Assembly: GCF_006094695.1 (NCBI RefSeq)
Contig: NZ_CP035103.1
Location: 248,001 to 312,000 of the forward strand
Source of the DNA: Kocuria rosea
GTDB taxonomy: Bacteria; Actinomycetota; Actinomycetes; Actinomycetales; Micrococcaceae
Direction: 5' to 3'
DNA: 64,000 nt
How positions within the stretch are numbered: the stretch's first letter is position 1; each line of letters opens with the position of its first letter. The notes under the pieces were generated by a model. It worked only from the letters and a program-made list of their open reading frames with translations. It was not told the origin of the DNA and did no database searches. This document shows positions 27,941-35,261 of this stretch, one piece after another. Position numbers and translations under genes: made by a program.

Positions 27941-28679
27941 GATCGAATCCCCTCTCCTGCACTGGCATCTGCGCGTGCTGGCCGGCCGGGAGGTGGTCAC
28001 GCTCGGCATCCACGTTACGAAGGCCCTGAACCAGCGGGCCCTGCCTCTATTAGCGATCCGTGACCACCGGACCGGTCCTCGGTGACTACACCCCCCGGAT
28101 CATGGATGACTGGGGGCAAACGATCATGCCGAGGACCGGCCGGTCAGCACTCCTCCATCCTGCTGGACGGACGAGATAGGAAGAAGGTAACGGGGGGCGG
28201 ACTCGTCGTGGCCGGGCTCACCGGTGAACCGGTGGTCGCTTTTGTTAACGATCTCCTGCCCCAGGCCGATGAGATGGCTATCGAGCACGGAGAAGATCAC
28301 GTGTCGCCCTTCCGCGAGTCCCGACACACGCAACTCGCCCGGGACCGGCCACCACCACCGTGCGGTTCACCTCGGTGGTCTGGGCTCTCTCGGTGACGGC
28401 GCGCATTGGTGAGGCAGGCCACCAGGCGAGGGGTCCACGCCCTGAGGCAAGACGAGGGGGAGCTGCCAAACCCACGGTTGAGCGGTGATCGTGCGGGGTG
28501 CTGCTGGCTGCGCGAAGGGCGCGCACCCATTGGGGTGCTGCGCCAAGGAGCACCGCGCTGGGCTGGCTGGAACACTTCAACCGGAAGAGCGGATGCAACA
28601 GTGGAACGGGTCGACGGGGACCATGAAGTCCCGGCGTCGGCCCGTTCCAGCCGGTGACGGCCCAGTGCGTAGTCCTGGG
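27941..28679. other. 740 bp upstream of the IS110 transposase: non-coding end and possible regulator remnant
   Basis: The part next to the transposase is where IS110 elements encode their bridge RNA. It contains a long-range inverted repeat (ACCGGTCCTCGG at 28071-28082 and CCGAGGACCGGC at 28129-28140). Further right is the possible ArsR-type remnant listed separately. No intact gene is supported. Confidence 0.4.
28124..28440 (-). pseudogene. Possible remnant of an ArsR-family metal-sensing repressor
   Basis: The minus strand reads VSGLAEGRHVIFSVLDSHLI and continues GLGQEIVNKSDH, resembling the winged beta-hairpin and last helix of ArsR/CmtR-type repressors (GRxVxYxLxDxHxxxL). Upstream, in another frame, TERAQTTEVNR resembles the recognition helix. 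No intact start or frame exists. The similarity is by eye only, so this is a weak call. Loss of a metal repressor beside DUF305 and a two-component system would be in keeping with the island. Confidence 0.3.
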
Positions 28680-29378
28680 TCAGACCGCGAACCACTCCTC
28701 CAACCAACCCTGCATGAGCTCGATCTCCGTCTGTTGATCCTCGATCATCGTCTTCGCCATGGCTCGCAGCTCGGGGTCGGTGCCCATCTGCAGCTCCATC
28801 TCGGCCATCTCGAGGGCCATCTGGTGGTGGGCGATCATCTCCTCGAGGAAGGCCTTGTCGAAATCATCCCCGGACAGCTTCGCCAGCTCCTCGAGGCTCA
28901 TGCCGTCCATGCCGTCCATGCCGTCCATCATGGCGCCCTGCATGTCGGCATTCATGCTCTGACCATGGCCGCCATGACCATGGCCGCCATGACCATGGCC
29001 ATGGCCGTGGCCGTGGCCGTGGCCGTGGCCGTGGTGGTGGTGTCCCGGGGTGTTCTCGGCGGCCAGCCGCTGAGCCGCCGCTTCCAACTGCTGGATCTCC
29101 TCGGTCTGGGCCTCGATGATCTTCTCCGCCAGGTCACGGATCTCGGGACGCTCGGACTTCTCCAGGGCCAGCTCGGCCATGTCGGTGGCACCCTGGTGGT
29201 GGGGGACCATCATCACGGCGAAATGGCGGTCGTGGCTCATGTGCCGCTCAGCACCCGTCTGTGCGGAGGCGGAGGCAGGCTGGTGCGTCGGGGACGCGAC
29301 CGCCGCGGTCGCCCCGGCACCGCTGAGGGCCAGCGCCAGGGCCGTCCCGGCGGCCAGGTGCTTGAACGTCGACGTCAT
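28680..29378 (-). CDS. DUF305 (CopM-like) exported protein with His-rich linker
   Basis: A 232-aa exported protein. Signal peptide ~1-35 (TSTFKHLAAGTALALALSGA). Two DUF305 halves follow, each with the MxxHHxxAxxMA pattern: MMVPHHQGATDMAELAL and MIAHHQMALEMAEMEL. Between them is a His-Gly linker of about 27 residues encoded by CCATGGCCGTGG-type hexamers (28970-29040), then a Met-rich MMDGMDGMDGMSLEE. Synechocystis CopM, a DUF305 protein, binds copper outside the cytoplasm, so a copper-buffering role is likely. GGAGAGG precedes the ATG at 29378. A CopR-like box lies 158 bp upstream. Confidence 0.88.
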   Translation of the reverse strand: MTSTFKHLAAGTALALALSGAGATAAVASPTHQPASASAQTGAERHMSHDRHFAVMMVPHHQGATDMAELALEKSERPEIRDLAEKIIEAQTEEIQQLEAAAQRLAAENTPGHHHHGHGHGHGHGHGHGHGGHGHGGHGQSMNADMQGAMMDGMDGMDGMSLEELAKLSGDDFDKAFLEEMIAHHQMALEMAEMELQMGTDPELRAMAKTMIEDQQTEIELMQGWLEEWFAV

Positions 29379-29535
29379 GACGAACCTCTCCTTCGCAACA
29401 GCCCGTGCTGGGCCTGCATATCGTGGTGTTTGCTCTGCTCTGCTCTGCTCAGCCTCGGGTCGAGGCGGGCCGATCCGTCCACGGTAGCCCCGCCGTGGTT
29501 GCTTTCTCCGGGCTGGGAGGGCTGGGCGGTAGATC

Positions 29536-29550
29536 TTCACTGAACCTTCA
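29536..29550 (+). promoter_or_regulatory. CopR-like box upstream of DUF305 protein 1
   Basis: TTCACTGAACCTTCA: two exact TTCA half-sites, 11-bp period, in the promoter region of the minus-strand DUF305 gene. Among the best matches in the window. Confidence 0.6.
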
Positions 29551-29661
29551 AGAGCGGGCCCATCAGGGGGCCGAATCGGGGTGTTCCCCGGCGGTGGCCT
29601 GATGTAGGCATCTCAGGTTCTGACCGACCGATCCTGGATGCTGATCAGGTGGGGGCACACC

Positions 29662-29698
29662 CGCCGCCCGCCACGAGCGGCATTCGAGGCGGGCGGCG
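29662..29698 (-). terminator. Terminator hairpin of the NlpC/P60 gene
   Basis: An 11-bp GC stem (CGCCGCCCGCC and complement) with a 15-nt loop, starting 8 bp after the stop codon of the minus-strand hydrolase gene. Confidence 0.7.
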
Positions 29699-29705
29699 TC
29701 CTGTG

Positions 29706-30356
29706 TCAGCGGAAAGTGACGTAGCCGACCGTCGGCATGGCATTCACGCTGTGCACGAAGGTGCCCTGGGTGGGGTTCAGTGCGGAGATCATCTTGCCGC
29801 CACCGAGGTAGATGCCGATGTGGGCCCCGCCGTTCTGGACGACGAGGTCCCCGGGGCGCGGGTCGGTGGTCGGGGTGCCGGCCGCCCACTGCTGCTGGCT
29901 GGTACGGGGGATGTCGATGCCCTGCTGGGCGTAGACCCACTGGGTGAAACCGGAGCAGTCCCAGGCGCCGAAGTCCGTGCCGCCCCAGACGTAGCCGGTG
30001 CCGACACCCTGCATCGCGGTGCCGACAATGCCGCCGGCCGCAGCGGAGGTGGCGGAGATCTCGGAAATGTCCGAGGACTGGGGGGACAGACTCGAGGTGG
30101 CCGCCCCAGCGGCCGGAGCGGCCGGCAGGCTCGCCGTCTGCACAGTGACGGGGGCCTGGGAAGCGGCCGGGGCCGGGGAGGTCGCGGGGGCCGAGTATGC
30201 GGTGCCGGACGTGGCGGGGGCTTCGGCATAGGCCTGAGCCGGGGCGACGGAGCCGATCACCGCCGCGCCGACAGCGGCGGCCAGGGTCGTGGTGCGCACC
30301 AGGTGCGAGGGGGTCTGGGCGCGGTGGCGGGCAGAGCTACGCGTGAAGAAAGCCAT
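29706..30356 (-). CDS. Secreted NlpC/P60-family peptidoglycan hydrolase
   Basis: A 216-aa secreted endopeptidase. Signal peptide ~1-44 (ending PAQAYAEA), a ~60-residue Ala/Ser/Pro linker, then a C-terminal NlpC/P60 domain. The domain has the catalytic cysteine in WDCSGFTQWVY, the histidine in GGAHIGIYLGGG, and GYVWGGTD and RPGDLVV as usual. It cuts peptide cross-links in the wall, probably in growth or resuscitation. GGAGGA lies just before the ATG. The leader contains a c-di-AMP riboswitch, the usual control of such hydrolases in actinobacteria. Confidence 0.92.
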   Translation of the reverse strand: MAFFTRSSARHRAQTPSHLVRTTTLAAAVGAAVIGSVAPAQAYAEAPATSGTAYSAPATSPAPAASQAPVTVQTASLPAAPAAGAATSSLSPQSSDISEISATSAAAGGIVGTAMQGVGTGYVWGGTDFGAWDCSGFTQWVYAQQGIDIPRTSQQQWAAGTPTTDPRPGDLVVQNGGAHIGIYLGGGKMISALNPTQGTFVHSVNAMPTVGYVTFR

Positions 30357-30375
30357 GAATAGGGGTCCTCCTTTT

Positions 30376-30545
30376 GCCTACGAGGTGAGCTGTCGGGTTC
30401 GGGTGGGAGGCACCCGGCCGCCGAGCCTGTAGCTCCGGCGGCTTCACCCCAAGGTCCGGGTGCGGACCGGGTATGGTTCCCCCGCTTCTGCCAAGTCATT
30501 TCTGTGATGGGGACCCCGGCTGCCGGCAGAATTCGGCGAAGCACC
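30376..30545 (-). promoter_or_regulatory. c-di-AMP riboswitch (ydaO/yuaA type)
   Basis: Read on the minus strand, the leader has GCGGGGGAACC, then CCTTGGGGTGAAGCC, and CCCGAACCCGACAGCTCACC followed by TCGTAGGC, directly before AAAGGAGGACCCCT and the start codon. These are the conserved blocks of the ydaO aptamer. High c-di-AMP is known to turn such genes off. Ends are approximate. Confidence 0.88.
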
Positions 30546-30966
30546 CGGGGAAGCCGATGAGATCAGCCAACGGCACGCAGAGGACACTAGCGCTTAGATA
30601 ACGAAAAGGTCACATTCCCTGTAGCGCCGGGAAAGGCTTGCGCCTCCTCGCGCGATCGCCGGCAAACCGGCCGGTAGCCCACCACACCTGGGGCACATTC
30701 GATCCGGCGGGGTGGCGCCGCTAGCTGTCGTTCCTTCCGGTGCCACCACTCATCGGGACCGCTCGGGGGAGGCTCTGACCTGCGGCATCGCGCCGATGGG
30801 CGCGGTGGGAGCTCGGATCCGCTGCCCTTACTACCCGTGGAATTCTTCGGCCTGCGCCGGGTGCGGGGGGAGGTGAGCCCCCGGGGGAGCTTCAGCGTCC
30901 CTCAAGGGTGTTCTCGGATTCTTTTACGAAACCGCCCAGCATTGCTTGGGGGAGTGAGCTGTTTCC

Positions 30967-30981
30967 TTCATGAAATCTTCA
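30967..30981 (+). promoter_or_regulatory. CopR-like box without an adjacent gene (first of two)
   Basis: TTCATGAAATCTTCA, 11-bp period, exact TTCA half-sites. The 1-kb stretch from 30546 to 31403 holds two such boxes but no gene I can support. Confidence 0.55.
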
Positions 30982-31019
30982 TATCCAAGGGTGTCGAACA
31001 GGTGAGAAGACCTGCTTTC

Positions 31020-31034
31020 TTCACGAGATCTTCA
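31020..31034 (+). promoter_or_regulatory. CopR-like box without an adjacent gene (second of two)
   Basis: TTCACGAGATCTTCA, 11-bp period, 53 bp (about five helical turns) from the first box, so two regulator dimers could bind on one face. Confidence 0.55.
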
Positions 31035-31403
31035 AATTCCTCCGGGTCCATGTATTGGACCGGTAGATCAATGGCCCGGGCGAGGGGAGTAATTGAGCGG
31101 GCCCTTCGCTGTCGTTGGTGAGGCCAGAGTCGTCAGCGGCGGAGCCACTGGGCTGCCGGCTGCCACGTGGCTGGGCCGATCAGTATTCCGGGCCGATTGG
31201 GGACGCCGGGCGGTGCCGTCACCGCTGCCTCGATCGTGGGCACGGGCTGTTGATCCGCGATCCGCTCGCCCCGCAGGCGTTCCTCGACAAGGCCGGCACT
31301 GGGCGGGAGCAGTGCCGACCGTGGTGACCGTGCGGATCGGCATGGCGCAGGCCTTGCAGGGGGGTGGCCGCTTCCGGGCCGTTGGCGGCGGGGACGGCTG
31401 GAC

Positions 31404-32342
31404 CTACTGCTCGGCGGGGTGGGCCGGCTCCTCGCCGGGTGCGGCCTCGACGTGCTCGGGGCCCGCGGCCACGTCGCGGACCGTGTGGCCGCCGAACTGG
31501 TTGCGCATCGCCGCGATCATCTTCATTGCCGGGGCCTGGTCCTGCCGGGAGGCGAACCGGGCGAAGAGGGCACTCGAGATGGCCGGCACCGGGACCGCGA
31601 GGTCCAGGGCGGCCTCTACCGTCCAGCGGCCCTCGCCGGAGTCCTCGGCGTAGCCGGCGAGCCGGTCCAGGTGCTCGTCCTCGTTCAGCGCGTTCACCGC
31701 CAGGTCCAGCAGCCAGGACTTGATCACCGACCCCTCGCGCCAGGAGTTGAACGTCTCCCGCACCGAGCGGACGTGACCGGCGGCCTCGAGCAGTTCCCAG
31801 CCCTCGGCGTAGGCCTGCATGATCGCGTACTCGATGCCGTTGTGGACCATCTTCGCGAAGTGGCCCGCACCGTGCTCGCCGGCGTGGACGAAGCCGAACT
31901 CGCCGGCGGGCTTGAGCGAGTCGAAGATCGGCTGCGCCTTGGCCACGGTGCCCTCGTCCCCGCCGACCATGAGGGCGTAGCCCTGGGTGATCCCCCACAC
32001 GCCGCCGGAGACCCCGCAGTCCAGGTACTCGATGCCCCGGCTCGCCAGTCTCCGGGCGCGGGGGGCGTCGTGGACCCACCGGGAGTTGCCGCCGTCGATG
32101 ATCACGTCCCCCGTCCCGAGCAGCCCGGACAGCTCGTCGATCACCGGGTCCACCACCGTGTCCGGCACCATGACCCACACGACCCGGGGCGGGCTGCCGA
32201 TCTGCTCCACCATGGCGGTGAGGCTCTCGGTGTCGGAGAGCTCCGGGTCGGTGTCGTAGCCGACGACGGTGTGGCCGGCCTCGCGCAACCGCTCACCCAT
32301 GTTGCCGCCCATCTTGCCCAGTCCTACCAGTCCCACCTGCAT
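31404..32342 (-). CDS. gnd: 6-phosphogluconate dehydrogenase, decarboxylating, short type
   Basis: A 312-aa enzyme of the short GndA-like class. It converts 6-phosphogluconate to ribulose-5-phosphate and CO2 with NAD(P)+. The N-terminal Rossmann motif is VGLVGLGKMGGNMGERLREA, with D30 in GYDTDPE suggesting preference for NAD over NADP. The substrate/catalytic blocks are IIDGGNS, CGVSGGVWG, HAGEHGAGHFAKMVHNGIEY and a C-terminal FARFASRQ. GGGAG precedes the ATG at 32342. The short class is distinct from the ~470-aa pentose-phosphate enzyme. A CopR-like box lies 306 bp upstream, but the Csp gene is the nearer target. Confidence 0.9.
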   Translation of the reverse strand: MQVGLVGLGKMGGNMGERLREAGHTVVGYDTDPELSDTESLTAMVEQIGSPPRVVWVMVPDTVVDPVIDELSGLLGTGDVIIDGGNSRWVHDAPRARRLASRGIEYLDCGVSGGVWGITQGYALMVGGDEGTVAKAQPIFDSLKPAGEFGFVHAGEHGAGHFAKMVHNGIEYAIMQAYAEGWELLEAAGHVRSVRETFNSWREGSVIKSWLLDLAVNALNEDEHLDRLAGYAEDSGEGRWTVEAALDLAVPVPAISSALFARFASRQDQAPAMKMIAAMRNQFGGHTVRDVAAGPEHVEAAPGEEPAHPAEQ

Positions 32343-32647
32343 GGTGTACTCCCTTCTCGGTCCTCCGCCGCTCAGACGGAGATCAGCTGGCCGGGTCACC
32401 CCACGGAGGAAAACCGCACAGACACAGCCCTCTTGTATCTAGCCAACAGGGACAGTTTCCTCCCCTCCATCTCCAGGTGTCCGCCACGTTCGCACGCTCC
32501 CGTCTGGGGCTGCCACCCGACGTGCGGAACCGGTGCCGGACGGGCCCAGCCGCACGGATGCGTCCACGCGCGTAGCGCTGCTCCATGCCGACAAGCTCAC
32601 TAGCCCGCCGCGCCAGGGAGGGCCCCACGGTTCCAGGACCTCCTTCT

Positions 32648-32662
32648 TGAAGGTTCCGTGAA
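32648..32662 (-). promoter_or_regulatory. CopR-like box upstream of the Csp gene
   Basis: On the minus strand TTCACGGAACCTTCA: exact TTCA half-sites, 11-bp period, 150 bp before the Csp start. The rest of the 470-bp gap (32343-32811) shows no further element that I recognise. Confidence 0.6.
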
Positions 32663-32811
32663 GATTCCCGCTCATCGCCCTGACATGGAGTTGATCACCG
32701 TTTAGATACAGCGCTGATAAGGCTACTGTCGGAAACATGGTGGATCGCAAGATCCGTCGGCACCAGATCGATATACCGCACGAACCGCAGTATGAGAGAA
32801 GGAGCAGAACC

Positions 32812-33222
32812 ATGACCCATCACGTGAGCTCGATGCTGGAGACCTACCCGAAGGACCTGGGGGACATCGACCAGCAGAAGCTGGTGGAGTGCATCGAGGC
32901 CTGTTTCGAGTGCGCCCAGACCTGTACCGCCTGCGCGGATGCCTGCCTGGCCGAGGACATGGTCGCGCAACTGAGCACCTGCATCCGCAAGAACCTGGAC
33001 TGCGCCGACATCTGCGCGACCACCGGCCGTGTGCTCTCCCGTCAGACCGGCAACAACGCCGAGGTCACCCGGGCCGTCCTGGAGGCATGCCGGGCCGCCT
33101 GCAAGGCCTGCGGCGACGAGTGCGCCCAGCACGCGGGTGAGCACGAGCACTGCCGCGTGTGCGCCGAGGCCTGCCGCCGTTGCGAGCAGGCTTGCGCGGA
33201 CCTGATCTCCTCCCTGGGCTGA
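32812..33222 (+). CDS. Cys-rich four-helix-bundle copper-storage protein (Csp-like)
   Basis: A 136-aa protein with 18 cysteines in CxxxC-type helical spacing (CIEACFECAQTCTACADAC; CRVCAEACRRCEQAC). This is the hallmark of Csp/DUF326 copper-storage bundles, in which Cys thiolates line the core and hold many Cu(I) ions. There is no signal peptide, so it matches the cytosolic Csp3 type. An AGAAGGAGC ribosome site precedes the ATG at 32812; a GTG-led extension to 32737 lacks similarity. It leads a run of copper-type genes and has a CopR-like box upstream. Confidence 0.92.
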   Translation: MTHHVSSMLETYPKDLGDIDQQKLVECIEACFECAQTCTACADACLAEDMVAQLSTCIRKNLDCADICATTGRVLSRQTGNNAEVTRAVLEACRAACKACGDECAQHAGEHEHCRVCAEACRRCEQACADLISSLG

Positions 33223-33267
33223 GACGGGCCGAGCACTGACCTGACGCAGGAAAGGTAAAGGACGAGC

Positions 33268-33894
33268 ATGGAAGAACAGAGCGTGATCTCGGGCAAACGG
33301 CGCCTTCGGCGGCGTGTTCCTGCCGCGGCCGCGTCGGCCGTTCTGGCTCTCGGGGCGGTGACCGGCACAGGGGTGGCGACGGCGGCCCCGGCCTTCGCCG
33401 ATGCCCCGGCCGGCAACGAGCAAGCCGCCAGCTTCGAGGTGGAGTTCCTGAAGAACATGATCGACCACCACTACATGGCGGTCGTGATGGCTCAGGAGTG
33501 CGTGGACAAGGCCGTGCACCCGGAACTGGCCGCGATGTGCGAGGACATCATCACGGTCCAGAACCAGGAGATCGAGCAGATGCAGACCTGGCTGCAGGAG
33601 TGGTACGGAATCACCTATGAGCCACAGCTGTCCACCGGTGACATGGCTTCGATGCAACGGCTGGACCAGTTCACCGGGGCCGAGTACGAGATCCGGTTCA
33701 TGCAGTCGATGATCCGCCACCACTGGGCGGCGATCCGGGAGGCCGAGACCTGCCTGGACCGCGCCGAGCACCAGGACCTGCTGCAGCTGTGCCAGAACAT
33801 CAAAACGGTCCAGCTGAGCGAGATCGCACAGATGCAGATCTGGCTCGAGGAGTGGTACGACCGCCAAGGCGGCCGCCCCGCCGCCACCGCCTGA
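33268..33894 (+). CDS. DUF305 exported protein 2
   Basis: A 208-aa exported protein 45 bp after the Csp gene, probably in its operon. Signal peptide ~1-45 (ending APAFADAPA). Two DUF305 halves repeat one plan: FLKNMIDHHYMAVVMAQEC ... MQTWLQEWYG and FMQSMIRHHWAAIREAETC ... MQIWLEEWYD. Each half has the HH pair, and cysteines ECVDK, MCEDI, TCLDR and LCQNI are added at equivalent places. The paired Cys are absent from the other DUF305 proteins here and could provide thiolate Cu(I) sites or disulfides. Confidence 0.88.
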   Translation: MEEQSVISGKRRLRRRVPAAAASAVLALGAVTGTGVATAAPAFADAPAGNEQAASFEVEFLKNMIDHHYMAVVMAQECVDKAVHPELAAMCEDIITVQNQEIEQMQTWLQEWYGITYEPQLSTGDMASMQRLDQFTGAEYEIRFMQSMIRHHWAAIREAETCLDRAEHQDLLQLCQNIKTVQLSEIAQMQIWLEEWYDRQGGRPAATA

Positions 33895-33940
33895 TCGACC
33901 CGCTGACCGGCCGATGTCCAGCTACACCATCCGCCGGTAA

Positions 33941-33993
33941 AAGACGGGGCCTGCCCCTGCACGAACGAGCTGCACGGGGGCAGATTCCGTCTT
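33941..33993 (+). terminator. Terminator-like hairpin after DUF305 protein 2
   Basis: An outer stem AAGACGG/CCGTCTT encloses an inner CTGCCCC/GGGGGCAG stem; a TTCCCCCC tail follows. It separates the Csp-DUF305 pair from DUF305 protein 3. Confidence 0.55.
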
Positions 33994-34123
33994 CCCCCCA
34001 TACCACCCACTACTGCCTGGCGTTTGCTTCACCGCGGTGCACGCATGGGCCCGGTGTCAGACCGCCCGGCATCCGCCGAGCCGGTATCGAGGGACCGGCT
34101 CATCGCCCGAGAGGGAATCTGCC

Positions 34124-34813
34124 ATGCACCACATTCCATTAGGCCGCCGTACCGCGGCCGCCGCCTCCGCGGCCGCTGTGGCCACTGCGTTGCTGGGCGG
34201 AGCCGCTGCGCCGGCATCCTCCCACTGGGAGGCCGCCCCGGTGTCCTCCCACAGTCAGACGGAGATGCTCCAACCGGACCCGACCTCCCCGACCGCCTAC
34301 GAGTTCGGTGAGACCCTGGCCGGGCTGGAGGGCGAGGAACTGGAGATCACGTTCCTGGCCGAGATCATTCCGCACCACCGGGCCGCGATCGAGATGGCCC
34401 AGCTGGAGCTCGAGCGCGGAACCAGCCCGGACATCCGCACCCATGCGGAGAACATCATCGCCAATCAGCAGCACCAGATCGACCAGTTCACCACCTGGTT
34501 GGAGGAGTGGTACGGGCTGACCCCTGAAGAGGCCATGGCCCAAGCCCCGGCAGAAGCCCAGGAGGAGATGAAGATCCTGGAGGAGGAGACCCAGATGATG
34601 ATCGAGGAGCTGTCGGCCGTTGAGGCCGGTGAGGACTTCGATGTCGCTTTCGTGCAGAAGATGATTCCACACCACAACAGCGGGATCATCGAGTTCCTCG
34701 AGCCGCAGTCCCGCGCCGTGCACCCGCAACTGCGCGTGGCGGCCACCTCGGGGATCACCACCCAGCAGGCCCAGGTCGCGGACTTCCGCACCTGGCTCGC
34801 CGGCCGCGCCTGA
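34124..34813 (+). CDS. DUF305 exported protein 3
   Basis: A 229-aa exported protein with a signal peptide ~1-30 (TAAAASAAAVATALLGGAAA). Two DUF305 halves: FLAEIIPHHRAAIEMAQLEL, with QFTTWLEEWYG, and FVQKMIPHHNSGIIEFLEPQ, with DFRTWLAGR. Between them is an acidic, Met-containing helix (EEMKILEEETQMMIEELSAV). The second half has lost part of the usual AxxMA pattern. GAGGGA precedes the ATG at 34124. It sits just before nuoA, but a strong hairpin separates them. Confidence 0.85.
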   Translation: MHHIPLGRRTAAAASAAAVATALLGGAAAPASSHWEAAPVSSHSQTEMLQPDPTSPTAYEFGETLAGLEGEELEITFLAEIIPHHRAAIEMAQLELERGTSPDIRTHAENIIANQQHQIDQFTTWLEEWYGLTPEEAMAQAPAEAQEEMKILEEETQMMIEELSAVEAGEDFDVAFVQKMIPHHNSGIIEFLEPQSRAVHPQLRVAATSGITTQQAQVADFRTWLAGRA

Positions 34814-34833
34814 TCACCGAGCTGAAACGGCGC

Positions 34834-34871
34834 GATCGGTGGGGCCGCCCGTTAGGGTGGCCCCACCGATC
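34834..34871 (+). terminator. Strong hairpin between DUF305 protein 3 and nuoA
   Basis: A 13-bp perfect stem (GATCGGTGGGGCC and complement) with a 12-nt loop ends 45 nt before the nuoA start. There is no T-run. It may end DUF305 transcription or act as a leader attenuator of the nuo genes. Confidence 0.55.
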
Positions 34872-34916
34872 AACGACAGACTTCCATGTTCCGACCGCGC
34901 GAAAGGGGAGACCGTC

Positions 34917-35261
34917 GTGTACTCCGGAATCGTGGCCATGGCCCTGGTGGCGATGTCGGTCGTCGTTCTCCTCTACGCGCTGCACCGCACAGCAGTAATC
35001 ACGGCCGACCCGCTGACGGTGCTGCCCGCTCAGTCCGGGTGGATGCCGCAGGAGCACGCGCTGTCCCGGTTCCACGCCCGCTGGTACCTCGCCTCGATCG
35101 TGTTCCTGGCCTTCGACGTCGAGATGCTCTTCATGTATCCGTGGGCCGTGGTCGTGATCGAGAAGGGGATCTCCGCGGTCGTGGAGATGTTCCTGTTCCT
35201 GGGGGCCCTGCTCGTCGCCGTGGCCTGGGCCTGGCGGGAAGGAGCCTTCCGATGGGCCTGA
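34917..35261 (+). CDS. nuoA: Complex I-type subunit A
   Basis: A 114-aa, three-TM protein. The diagnostic TM2 block is ARWYLASIVFLAFDVEMLFM followed by YPWAV, with the conserved Asp-Glu pair of NuoA. The usual YECG loop motif (the ND3 loop, which touches NuoD and the quinone site) is replaced by PAQSGWMPQEHA, so the conserved loop Cys is absent. The GTG at 34917 follows AAAGGGGAG. The last codons overlap the next gene by 10 nt. First gene of the membrane-arm operon. Confidence 0.88.
   Translation: MYSGIVAMALVAMSVVVLLYALHRTAVITADPLTVLPAQSGWMPQEHALSRFHARWYLASIVFLAFDVEMLFMYPWAVVVIEKGISAVVEMFLFLGALLVAVAWAWREGAFRWA

Noticed and set aside
28970..29040. CCATGGCCGTGG-type repeats as a regulatory or CRISPR-like element
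   Set aside because: They encode the His-Gly linker of a DUF305 protein in frame.
30837..31121. A 94-codon frame starting MEFFGLRRVRGE as a small gene
   Set aside because: It runs across both regulator boxes, has no ribosome site and has no protein-like pattern.
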